Made by a program: the position numbers and the translations under genes. Shown piece after piece: positions 31,463 to 39,939 of a DNA stretch of 50,738 nucleotides (position 1 is its first letter; each line of letters begins with the position of its first letter). This stretch comes from Lachnoclostridium sp. UBA3262 (lineage in GTDB: Bacteria > Bacillota > Clostridia > Lachnospirales > Lachnospiraceae), in the NCBI GenBank assembly GCA_002362575.1, contig DEUM01000067.1, forward strand, positions 1 through 50,738. The letters are read 5' to 3'. Below the pieces are notes generated by a model. The model was not told the origin of the DNA. It ran no database searches and saw only the letters and a list, made by a program, of their open reading frames with translations.

Positions 31463-33382
31463 CTATCTAGCCTTAAATTTCCATCCTTTCTTTTTCAACT
31501 TATGAATACCATAATATTTGTATTTTCCTTTTGTAAACAACAACCCCTCATTAAGGTGCCTTCTCCATAATCCCTTATTCTCTACTAACTTTCCAGTTTT
31601 ATCTTTCATATGATCGTATGACAAAAATTGGTTTATTACTTTTCTGGAATCCAATTTCCCACTTTTTAACAACTTAATAAACCCTGGACTATAACTTTTC
31701 TCCCACATATTTTCACCCACATTAAAGGTTAATGACAATAACGCATCATATTCAAATTGACGCACATGAATTTTTACAGTATTATTTAAGCACTTACATA
31801 ATTTTTTGTTATATTTACCGTTCTTTTTCAAATCTTTCTTAAGCAAATTTGTTGCTTCATTTTCTTTAAGAGCTTTTATTCTCTCACCTTTTTTTAGTAC
31901 ATGACCATATCCTATTGTCCTTTTTCCGTCTCCCGCATCATACACATGACCAACAAAGCCTTCAGCTTTTTTAATAAATTCTATACCTTCAGATGAGATT
32001 TTCTTGGGATTCTTTTTTTTATGCTTATTGCATTTATAATCCCAATACCTCAAATTATTATGAAAAAGAAATTCCATTATATTCATAGTTTTTATGTTAA
32101 AGTTAACATATTTTATCTTACTACAATGCCCACTTGGATCCACCATATTCACTCCATCATTCCCACAGTACGCATACAAATGCAAGCTTTCTGGCTCATC
32201 CTCCTCCCCGGTATAGGTATCCCTCGTCAGAAACCTTCCCACTGCTGGCTGGTAGTACCTTGCCCTTAAATAAATCTCCCCTGTCTCCTTATCATAGTAC
32301 TCCCCGCAGTAACGGAACGGATTGTCATCCTTGCCATCCGGCTTTACCTCATTCCCAAATGAATCATACTCATACGTCTTTATAACCTTCCCGTTTTCAT
32401 CGGTCAACTGCACCACATTTCCATGCGAATCCGTCGCATAATACTGCTTCTCTGTATTGTCTCCCTTATCCGCATAAACTAAATCATTCCCTCTCACATA
32501 CCGTTTCTGCACCTTGCCGCTCTCAGACAATTCCATGACCAGCTGGTCCCCGTCCCACACAAAGACCATCTTCTCCCCATTCACCGTCTTGCTCGTACGC
32601 AGCCCCTCGGCATCATAAGCAAAGCTTACCTTATGGTTCTTTGTCAGTGTCTGTGTAAGCTGGTTCAGTGCATTATAGTGGTTCACCACGTTTTCGTTCA
32701 ATCGATTGTCTCCCAGCGTTACGTCGATGTCAACATATGTACTGTCCTTCTTCCCACTTGGTATATCATACCGGTTGACCGTGGCAAGCTGGTTTCCGTT
32801 CCTGTCATTTTTATAAATAACAACCGAATCCTCCTCCGTGTCAGTATTCAGCGTATCCGTACGGAGCAGTTTGAGATGGTCAAATTCTTCATAATTCCAA
32901 TTCTCTATGTAAGCTATATAATTAGTGTCTGCATACAATACATCGATTGTATCTATTGTTCGAAAGATCAATTTCTTTTTCTCTGTCTGTACCTCATCCT
33001 TATTATTGTTTTGAATTAAAGGAATAGTCCATAATTCAAATTTATCATCTTTGTCCAAAATATATATTATTTCTTCATTCGTGACATATGCAATCTTCAG
33101 CAAAGTTATACCCTTTTGCCCTTTCGCTATTTCAAATGTATGAATCAGCTTCCCTTCTAAGTTCAATTGTTGGATAGTATTCTCATTTTCTTCACATATA
33201 CGATATGCATTATATTGATTATGCTTATTATTTAAAGCAGTAATAATTTTATTTTTCTCTTTCGATTCATCCGTTTCTGTTTTTAATTTGTCAAAGCTAC
33301 GGTTCTTGTCTTGTATGTCACAACCAAACAAAGAAAACATTATAACAATCAACATAATTAATGTTATCATCCTTTTTTCCAT
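31463..33382 (-). CDS. Chimeric lipoprotein-Rhs protein with GH24 lysozyme tip
   Basis: A 639-residue protein in three parts. Residues 1-165 are a lipoprotein N-terminus (lipobox FSLFGC) with propeller-like strands. From LRTDTLNT on (about 168-418) it is an Rhs core ending in the classic RYCGEYYDKETGEIYLRARY...DPSGH. After DPSGH comes a GH24 phage-lysozyme-like tip (EGFVGHVYDAGDGKRTIGYGH), expected to cut peptidoglycan. The catalytic Glu and Thr fit T4 lysozyme; the usual Asp position holds Ala, with Asp on either side. The Rhs part is nearly identical to that at 34707-35452, so the fusion probably arose by recombination. Start 33382: GGAG 10 bases upstream. Confidence 0.8.
   Translation of the reverse strand: MEKRMITLIMLIVIMFSLFGCDIQDKNRSFDKLKTETDESKEKNKIITALNNKHNQYNAYRICEENENTIQQLNLEGKLIHTFEIAKGQKGITLLKIAYVTNEEIIYILDKDDKFELWTIPLIQNNNKDEVQTEKKKLIFRTIDTIDVLYADTNYIAYIENWNYEEFDHLKLLRTDTLNTDTEEDSVVIYKNDRNGNQLATVNRYDIPSGKKDSTYVDIDVTLGDNRLNENVVNHYNALNQLTQTLTKNHKVSFAYDAEGLRTSKTVNGEKMVFVWDGDQLVMELSESGKVQKRYVRGNDLVYADKGDNTEKQYYATDSHGNVVQLTDENGKVIKTYEYDSFGNEVKPDGKDDNPFRYCGEYYDKETGEIYLRARYYQPAVGRFLTRDTYTGEEDEPESLHLYAYCGNDGVNMVDPSGHCSKIKYVNFNIKTMNIMEFLFHNNLRYWDYKCNKHKKKNPKKISSEGIEFIKKAEGFVGHVYDAGDGKRTIGYGHVLKKGERIKALKENEATNLLKKDLKKNGKYNKKLCKCLNNTVKIHVRQFEYDALLSLTFNVGENMWEKSYSPGFIKLLKSGKLDSRKVINQFLSYDHMKDKTGKLVENKGLWRRHLNEGLLFTKGKYKYYGIHKLKKKGWKFKAR
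32127..32871. repeat. Rhs core repeat, copy A
   Basis: About 745 bases nearly identical to 34707-35452 in the same orientation. It spans the Rhs core from LRTDTLN to DPSGH and ends exactly where the two toxin tips diverge. Confidence 0.85.
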
Positions 33383-33525
33383 CTTGCTCACTCTCCATAA
33401 CTTGTACTATTTTTTATAAAGCGTTTTCGCAATTTTAACCCCCGCTAATCTGTGTTGTTATGTTTTTCTTTATTATCTTGCGGAATTTTTGAGACTTAAA
33501 AAGGTCTCTGAATAACTCATACAAC

Positions 33526-33987
33526 TCACCCTACGCTAGATGGGATGATTTCTCCATATTTTTGACATATCTCCATCAGACTATTATATTCTGACATACT
33601 AATTTTATAATATTTGACTTTATAAGCGAGAATATCATAATAAATATCTATTGTGTCAATTACTTCTCCTGCCTTGTTATATATGTGTATCCACGCAGTC
33701 GGGGATTCGCCTTCTAAATCGTATAATGAATACTTACCTTTTTTAAACACTTTAATGTTATTTAATATATTTACAACATCTTTCAGATTATCATTATCCG
33801 TAACAGTTGCCCCGCCCCTCAATGGTTCTTCCGTACTAGTCAGTTCCACTGCAATGAATATTTTTCCAATTTCGCTTGGCTTTAAATCTATAGGAGTTGT
33901 AAACAATTTATTATAGAACCAGTTAATACACAAAACAATACTCCCTAATATAGCTAAAATCACTCCTATTTTTTTTATTCTTTTCAT
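33526..33987 (-). CDS. Membrane-anchored small protein, candidate immunity protein
   Basis: A 153-residue protein with one N-terminal membrane helix (IGVILAILGSIVLCINWF) and an extracytoplasmic domain of about 110 residues (IGKIFIAVELTSTEEP, GESPTAWIHIYNKAGEVID). It follows the Rhs gene at 34020-35501 by 32 bases, the standard position for an immunity gene. The ATG at 33987 has AGGA 7 bases upstream; a GTG at 33993 overlaps that site. The family is not recognised with confidence. Confidence 0.65.
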   Translation of the reverse strand: MKRIKKIGVILAILGSIVLCINWFYNKLFTTPIDLKPSEIGKIFIAVELTSTEEPLRGGATVTDNDNLKDVVNILNNIKVFKKGKYSLYDLEGESPTAWIHIYNKAGEVIDTIDIYYDILAYKVKYYKISMSEYNSLMEICQKYGEIIPSSVG

Positions 33988-34019
33988 GTTCACTTCCTAC
34001 CTTTTAAAATAATAAATTT

Positions 34020-35501
34020 TTAAGCCATCATATTGTTAGCTCGCATTTTAATTTTCGACCATCTTCCATTTTTATATGTCCGAATACCCATTCTTTCTCT
34101 AATCGGTTCACAGGTATAATAAGGCACAGGTATAATGCCTATATAACCAGCAAAGAAATCTCCATATGTAACATATTTATTCCATGTATGTTGAACACCT
34201 GTTCCCTTCTTAAGCCTATTATCTGAATAATCAAACAATGCACCACCATCAAAACCAATTACTGTTTTAACTTTCATTCTTTTTATAAAAGCATTTGCAA
34301 CATTATAACAATCTGGATTAGCAGTATTACAACAACTAAATGTTAGTTTTCCTATTTTTTTCTTTGCTAATTCGGAAACTAAAATATCCTTTGATTGGTC
34401 ATAAAAACTTGTTTTTCTAGCAATAATTTTTGACTTATCCCTACAATACATATAACCAGTTGCTTTACCTTTTTCCCCCTCTATAGTGCCGTGGAAAATT
34501 AAATAAACTTCATTTACTTTTTTCTTTTTTTTACCAATTTCTTTCTTCCATTTCTTCTTAAATTGTTTCGCTGTACTTATTGCAAATATTTTTGTTTTGG
34601 CTCTATACTTCTTTCTTAATTTTTTCTTAACAATTTTGGCTTCATCTGAGAATTTATGTATGCGATCGCCTGCAATTGCCCGTTTATCATAAAAGATATA
34701 ACTGTCATGCCCACTTGGATCCACCTGATTCACTCCGTCATTATCACAGTAAGTATATAAATGCAGACTTAGCGGCTCATCCTCCTTCCCAGTATATGTA
34801 TCCCTCGTCAAAAACCTCCCCACTGTCGGCTGGTAGTACCTTGCCCTTAAATAAATCTCCCCTGTCTCCTTATCATAGAACTCCCCGCAGTAACGGAATG
34901 GATTCTCATCCTTGCCATCCGGCTTTACTTCATTCCCAAACGTATCGTACTCATAAGTCTTTATAACCTTCCCACTCTGATCCGTCAGCTGTACCACATT
35001 TCCATGCGAATCCGTCACATAATACTGCTTTTCTGTATTGTCTCCCTTATCCGCATAAACTAAATCATTCCCACGGACATACCGTTTCTGCACCTTACCG
35101 CTCTCAGACAGTTCCATGACCAGCTGGTCACCATCCCACACAAAGACCGTCTTCTCCCCATTTACCGTCTTACCCGTACGCAGTCCCTCGGCATCATAAG
35201 TAAAGCTTACTTTGTAATTCTTGGTCAGTGTCTGTGTCAGCTGGTTCTGTGCATTATAATGATTGACTACGTTCTCATTCAGCCGATTGTCTCCCAGCGT
35301 CACGTCAATGTCGATATAGGTATCATCTTTTTTTGCACTCGGGATTTCATAGCGGTTGACTGTGGCAAGCTGGTTTCCATTCTTATCATTTTTATAGATA
35401 ACAACCGAATCCTCCTCCGTATTCGTGTTTAACGTATCCGTACGGAGCAGTTCGCCATTCTTATTATATTTATAAGCAGTTACCTTATTCCCTGCTTTCA
35501 T
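34020..35501 (-). pseudogene. Rhs-family toxin gene, 3' fragment with possible clan-CD peptidase tip
   Basis: A 493-codon frame: Rhs core repeats (residues about 18-265), the RYCGEFYDKETGEIYLRARY segment and DPSGH, then a tip of about 225 residues. The tip has a strand ending in LIFHGT and another ending in FSCCNTA, a spacing and hydrophobic context like the His-Gly and Cys motifs of caspase/CHAT-type (clan CD) cysteine peptidases; this is a hypothesis. The 5' part of the gene was separated by a 25-bp tandem duplication (35487-35536), so full-length protein is not made. A short internal start (MKAGNKV) may still give a product. Confidence 0.75.
34707..35452. repeat. Rhs core repeat, copy B
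   Basis: The direct repeat partner of 32127-32871, about 746 bases. Together they form a substrate for homologous recombination that swaps toxin tips. Confidence 0.85.
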
Positions 35502-36033
35502 TTCCTTCCGGATTCCCTGCCTTCATTTCCTTCCGGTTGTTGTTGCTGTCATATATGTAGGAAATATCCTCGCTGCCGGTTTTCGTCTCTTTGGTAATGC
35601 GTCCCAGCAGGTCATAGGTGTACGTGGCAGTCTTTGAAGCTTTCTTACCGTCCTTGTCTGTTACATCGGAGCCTTCTTTTGATTTCTGCCCATTGAGAAG
35701 ATACTCTGACTTATATTCAGAAATCACTCCGCTGCCCGTCTGGTTTTTCATTGCCATTAGGCGGTTCTGGTAATCATAGGTGTAAGTGGTTGTCATGCCA
35801 TTTCCCGGTACCGTTCTTTTAGCCAGATTCCCATCCGTATCATAAGCGTACCCTGCCACTTCGTTTCCCTTTTCATCCGTAACTCCAGTCAGCTTGGACT
35901 CCCCGTCATACGTATACTTCAGGGAAAGTTTGGTATCGTTCCCCACTTTTACTGCAAAGGCAGACTTATTGCCGGCGCTGTCATAGGCATAATTCTTGAC
36001 CACATCCTGATTTTTCGTCAGTTTTGTGGTACA
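35485..36033 (-). pseudogene. Rhs-family toxin gene, middle fragment
   Basis: An open frame of YD-repeat coding (NYAYDSAGNKSAF, GYAYDTDGNLAKR, YTYDLLGRITKE). It ends in a premature stop after a 25-bp duplication and begins abruptly at a junction with a short signal-anchor ORF. It is the remnant of a much longer Rhs gene that lost its middle or 5' part. Confidence 0.8.
35487..35536. repeat. 25-bp tandem duplication causing a frameshift in Rhs
   Basis: The unit at 35487-35511 is repeated at 35512-35536 with one difference (CTGCTTTC versus CTGCCTTC). As 25 is not a multiple of three, the reading frame breaks: the original RKEMKAGNKVTAY reading now ends RKEMKAGNPEGNESRE and stop. Confidence 0.92.
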
Positions 36034-36119
36034 TCATACATAAATAAACTTGTTACAAACACTGCTAATAGGATAATTGCCACAACTCCGGTTTTATAAG
36101 TTCCTTTTAAAAATCTCAT
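36018..36119 (-). pseudogene. N-terminal signal-anchor remnant of the Rhs gene
   Basis: A 33-codon frame starting MRFLKGTYKTGVVAIILLA, a typical membrane anchor, with GGAGG 4 bases before its ATG. It stops at 36018 within the start of the Rhs fragment, which continues in another frame. This looks like the true 5' end of the Rhs gene joined to a distal part by a deletion. Confidence 0.65.
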
Positions 36120-36395
36120 TTCTCTCCTCCATTTCTCCCATCATATATCAACATCTAAACTAATTTAAAAGCGCAAAGAAATAGGATATCAAATCAGTAT
36201 CCGACATTTTTATCCATAATACCACACTTTTTTTGAAAAGTCACGGTCTTTTTCTATTTTTATCCATTTTTTTATCATTTGTCCTGCTTATAAGCGAAAA
36301 AGCAAAGTAGATTGGTGATATATTTACGAAAAGGGAGAAAATTGATAGAATATACTTTCTAGTTGAAAGTACAAAATGGAATAGCTTGTTTCACG
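36120..36395. other. Intergenic region upstream of the Rhs remnant
   Basis: I see no gene here. It is A/T-rich and holds a plausible minus-strand promoter for the signal-anchor remnant (TATTAT with an upstream TGTGG, near 36219) and an inverted repeat TACTTTC/GAAAGTA at 36353-36371. Confidence 0.5.
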
Positions 36396-36438
36396 CAAAA
36401 AAAAGAAAATAACTGCCAGACCTCAAAAGAGTCTGGCA
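36396..36438 (-). terminator. Intrinsic terminator of the FGGY kinase gene
   Basis: TGCCAGAC (36414-36421) pairs with GTCTGGCA (36431-36438). On the minus strand the stem is followed by a T-rich run (36396-36410). Confidence 0.8.
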
Positions 36439-36479
36439 ATCAGTGTAAAATCACAATTATTAAACAGTTGGCTATTTCC

Positions 36480-38081
36480 CTATTTCAAGGAATCAATTGC
36501 TGCACGCTCAATCGGAAGCCCTGCCTTGTATGTCCGGATAAACTCATCAAAGCCCTTTACGCCTTCTGCATCCGGCGACAGCTCGCTTCCCTCCTGCCCG
36601 GCAAACACCTTGCTGTCAAGATAATCTCCCAAAGTCTCATCCACGCCCTTTTGTACCATATAGGCAGCCAGTACAGCAATGCCCCACGCGCCGCCTTCTC
36701 CCGCTGTCTCCATAACGGAAATCGGTGTATTCATAGCGTCGGCAAGAATCTGCTGCCCGACACCTTTTGTCTTAAACAGACCACCGTGTCCAAGCAGCTT
36801 ATCAATCTGAACCTTCTCCTCCTTTAGAAGAATATCCATGCCGAGCTTTAATGCCCCCAGTGATGTATACAGGTTGACGCGCATAAAGTTTGCCAGATTA
36901 AATTTACTATTCGGGGTACGCACAAATAAAGGACGTCCCTCCTCCATACCGGTAATATTTTCGCCCGATATGTAATTGTAGGCAAGCAGACCGCCGCCAT
37001 CAGTATCACCCTCCATCGCTTTATTGTACAGCGTGCCGAATAACCGGTTCATATCCACCTCAACGCCAAATGCTTCCGCAAATTCCTTAAAAATATTTAC
37101 CCACACATTCAAATCAGAGGTGCAGTTATTACAGTGAACCATCGCAACCAAATCACCGGATGGCGTCGTTACCAAATCCAGCTCCGGATATACCTTGGTC
37201 AGCTCCTTTTCCAGTACGACCATAGAGAAAACCGATGTTCCCGCCGATACATTACCGGTTCGACGGGCAACACTGTTCGTCGCCACCATACCCGTTCCCG
37301 CATCTCCCTCCGGCGGACAGAGTGGGATTCCTGCCTGCAGGGTTCCTGACGTATCAAGCAGCTTCGCCCCCTCTGCCGTCAGGGTTCCCGCATCCTCTCC
37401 TGCCGAAAGAACCTCCGGGAAAATATCAAGCAGTTTCCATGAAAATCCTTTGTCTGCAACTGCCTCATCAAACTTCTCCACCATTTTCTGGTTAAATGTT
37501 CCCGTCTCTATGTCAATCGGAAACATACCGGAAGCTTCACCGACGCCAAGCACCTTCCGCCCCGTCAGCTTCCAGTGAATATATCCTGCCAGTGTCGTCT
37601 GAAAACAAATATCCTTCACATGACTTTCTCCATTTAAAATCGCCTGATACAGATGAGCAATGCTCCAACGTTGTGGAATATTATACTGAAATAGCTCCGT
37701 CAGTTTTTCCGAAGCCTCCTCCGTGATGGAGTTTCTCCATGTACGGAACGGCACAAGGATTTCATCATCCGCCCCAAAAGCCATATAACCGTGCATCATA
37801 GCGCTAAAACCAATGGCACGTAAGCTTTCAATTTTTGCCCCATAACGATTCTTGACGTCATCCAGCATATTCTGGTAACTGTCCTGCAGTCCTGCCCAAA
37901 TATCCTCAATACTGTACGTCCAGATGTTATTTACCAACTGGTTCTCCCACTCGTGGCTGCCGGAAGCAATCGGGTTGTGTTTATCATCTATCAGTACCGC
38001 CTTAATCCTTGTCGAGCCAAACTCAATGCCGAGAACTGCCTTCCCGCTCTCAATTATCTGCTTTACTTCTCCATTTGCCAT
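36480..38081 (-). CDS. FGGY-family carbohydrate kinase
   Basis: A 533-residue sugar kinase (xylulokinase/ribulokinase/glycerol kinase superfamily). It has the N-terminal phosphate-binding motif (LGIEFGSTRIKAVLID), the FGGY_N catalytic region and the C-terminal ATPase half (LLGHGGLFKTKGVGQQILADA). The substrate cannot be fixed from motifs; ribulose or xylulose is plausible. It lies at the end of a probable operon galK-galE-SDR-kinase, with 47 bases to the dehydrogenase, which suggests a sugar-use role. Confidence 0.88.
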   Translation of the reverse strand: MANGEVKQIIESGKAVLGIEFGSTRIKAVLIDDKHNPIASGSHEWENQLVNNIWTYSIEDIWAGLQDSYQNMLDDVKNRYGAKIESLRAIGFSAMMHGYMAFGADDEILVPFRTWRNSITEEASEKLTELFQYNIPQRWSIAHLYQAILNGESHVKDICFQTTLAGYIHWKLTGRKVLGVGEASGMFPIDIETGTFNQKMVEKFDEAVADKGFSWKLLDIFPEVLSAGEDAGTLTAEGAKLLDTSGTLQAGIPLCPPEGDAGTGMVATNSVARRTGNVSAGTSVFSMVVLEKELTKVYPELDLVTTPSGDLVAMVHCNNCTSDLNVWVNIFKEFAEAFGVEVDMNRLFGTLYNKAMEGDTDGGGLLAYNYISGENITGMEEGRPLFVRTPNSKFNLANFMRVNLYTSLGALKLGMDILLKEEKVQIDKLLGHGGLFKTKGVGQQILADAMNTPISVMETAGEGGAWGIAVLAAYMVQKGVDETLGDYLDSKVFAGQEGSELSPDAEGVKGFDEFIRTYKAGLPIERAAIDSLK

Positions 38082-38128
38082 GTTTACTTATCCTCCTATC
38101 TCATGCTTCGTGATTTCCTTCACATTTT

Positions 38129-38899
38129 TTATTTTCCAACATACCGCCTAATATACAAAAGCCATGCTTTACTGATAAGTCTCTGAGGCGACAATTTAGC
38201 CAGAAGGTGCATACATTTTACCCCAAATGTATTAACCGACATATCCCTGCCCTTTTTTACATCCTTCATTGCCTTTACCGCTACCGAAGCAGCTGTTACC
38301 TGACCGGGAAACCTTGGATTTTTCCCTTTACTGAAACTCGGAAGCAAATCTGTCTTGATCCAGCCCGGACAGACCGCCGTTGCCACCACTTTTCTATCCT
38401 GAAGCTCGACGTTCAGCGCCCTTGTAAAATTTTTCACAAAAGCCTTTGTCGCGGCATATGTCGTCATAAATGGAAGTGGCTGGAAAGCCGCCTGTGACGC
38501 CACATTCACAATATGCCCGCCCGGTTCCATATAAGGAATACAGGCACGACTCAATACAGCTACTGCTGTGCTGTTCAAATAAATAGTCTTCTCAATTTCC
38601 GGAACTGAACTTTTCTCATATTCTTCCATTCTTCCTGTCCCGGCATTATTGACAAGATAAACAATCACTGGTGTCTGTTCCCCAAGCTTTTCGCAGAGCG
38701 CATGCACTCCTTCCGGCGAAGAAAGGTCTCCGGCAAAAGGGACAATCCGCTCTCCCCATTCTGCCCTCAGCCCTTCCAGCTTTTCTTTACTTCTTGCAAC
38801 TGCCCATATTTCATCCACATTTTCCGATAGCATCTGACGTACAAATTCTTTTCCCAGTCCACCGCTGGCACCTGTAACAATCGCTATTCTTTTCTTCAT
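38129..38899 (-). CDS. Short-chain dehydrogenase/reductase
   Basis: A 256-residue SDR enzyme with the nucleotide motif TGASGGLGKEF, NNAG (VYLVNNAGTG), the catalytic Ser region (IVNVASQAAFQ) and the active YATTK (TTYAATKAFVKN). The C-terminal tail is basic. The start at 38899 is chosen because AAAGGG lies 4 bases upstream and the protein then begins MKKRIAIVTGASG; a longer reading overlaps galE. It lies 8 bases after galE. The substrate is unknown. Confidence 0.88.
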   Translation of the reverse strand: MKKRIAIVTGASGGLGKEFVRQMLSENVDEIWAVARSKEKLEGLRAEWGERIVPFAGDLSSPEGVHALCEKLGEQTPVIVYLVNNAGTGRMEEYEKSSVPEIEKTIYLNSTAVAVLSRACIPYMEPGGHIVNVASQAAFQPLPFMTTYAATKAFVKNFTRALNVELQDRKVVATAVCPGWIKTDLLPSFSKGKNPRFPGQVTAASVAVKAMKDVKKGRDMSVNTFGVKCMHLLAKLSPQRLISKAWLLYIRRYVGK

Positions 38900-38907
38900 T
38901 TTTCCCT

Positions 38908-39912
38908 TTACTTCTCCTGGCACATTTTTGCATAACGCCATGAATCCAGACACATCCGGTTCAAATCATACTGCGCTTCCCATCCGAGTTCTTCCTTTGC
39001 CTTTTTGGGATTTGCGTAGCAGGTTGCAATATCACCCGGCCTGCGCGGCTTAATGGAATATGGGATATGCACGCCACTTGCTTTTTCAAATGCTTTTACG
39101 ATATCGAGAACGCTGTAACCGTTTCCGGTTCCAAGATTATAAATATTAACCCCTGTCGCCGTCGTTACCTTCTCCACCGCATTGACATGGCCCCTTGCCA
39201 AATCCATTACATGAAGATAATCTCTGACTCCCGTGCCATCCGGTGTGTCATAGTCATTCCCATACACGCCAAGCTCCGGCAGTTTTCCCACTGCCACCTG
39301 CATAATATATGGCATCAGATTATTTGGAATACCGTTTGGATTGTCACCCAAAAGACCGCTCTCATGTGCCCCAATCGGGTTAAAATAACGCAGAAGAACA
39401 ACACTCCAGTCCTTATCCGACACACAAAAATCAGAAAGAATCCCTTCCAACATAAGCTTTGTACTACCATATGGATTTGTTGTACTCAGCGGAAAATCCT
39501 CTGTAATCGGCACCGTTTTTGGCGAGCCGTACACCGTTGCCGACGAACTGAAAATAATCCTCTTGCAGTTATATTCATTCATAAGCTCGCATAAATTCAG
39601 CGTTCCGCCAATATTGTTCTTGTAATACAGAAGCGGCTTCGCCACCGATTCCGGCACCGCCTTTAACCCGGCAAAATGTATCACCGCATCTATCGTATTT
39701 TCCTCAAAAACCGGCCGCATGCTTTCCTTGTCACACATATCTGCCTTATAAAACGTAATTTCTTTTCCCGTAATCTCCTTTATCTTATCCACCACGTCTA
39801 TTTTTGAATTATACAGATTATCAAAAACAACAACCTCGTATCCTTTCTGCAGCAGTTCCACGCACGTATGGGAACCGATGTATCCTGTACCACCCGTTAC
39901 TAAAATTTTCAT
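38908..39912 (-). CDS. galE: UDP-glucose 4-epimerase
   Basis: A 334-residue GalE interconverting UDP-glucose and UDP-galactose. The NAD motif GGTGYIGSHT, SSATVYG with the catalytic Ser, and NPYGSTKLM with the Tyr-x3-Lys pair are all present. The start at 39912 is preferred because AAGGTGG lies 8 bases upstream. It follows galK by 27 bases. No galT is present in the window. Confidence 0.95.
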   Translation of the reverse strand: MKILVTGGTGYIGSHTCVELLQKGYEVVVFDNLYNSKIDVVDKIKEITGKEITFYKADMCDKESMRPVFEENTIDAVIHFAGLKAVPESVAKPLLYYKNNIGGTLNLCELMNEYNCKRIIFSSSATVYGSPKTVPITEDFPLSTTNPYGSTKLMLEGILSDFCVSDKDWSVVLLRYFNPIGAHESGLLGDNPNGIPNNLMPYIMQVAVGKLPELGVYGNDYDTPDGTGVRDYLHVMDLARGHVNAVEKVTTATGVNIYNLGTGNGYSVLDIVKAFEKASGVHIPYSIKPRRPGDIATCYANPKKAKEELGWEAQYDLNRMCLDSWRYAKMCQEK

Positions 39913-39939
39913 TTTTTTATCCACCTTTCTTTTTTCTAT

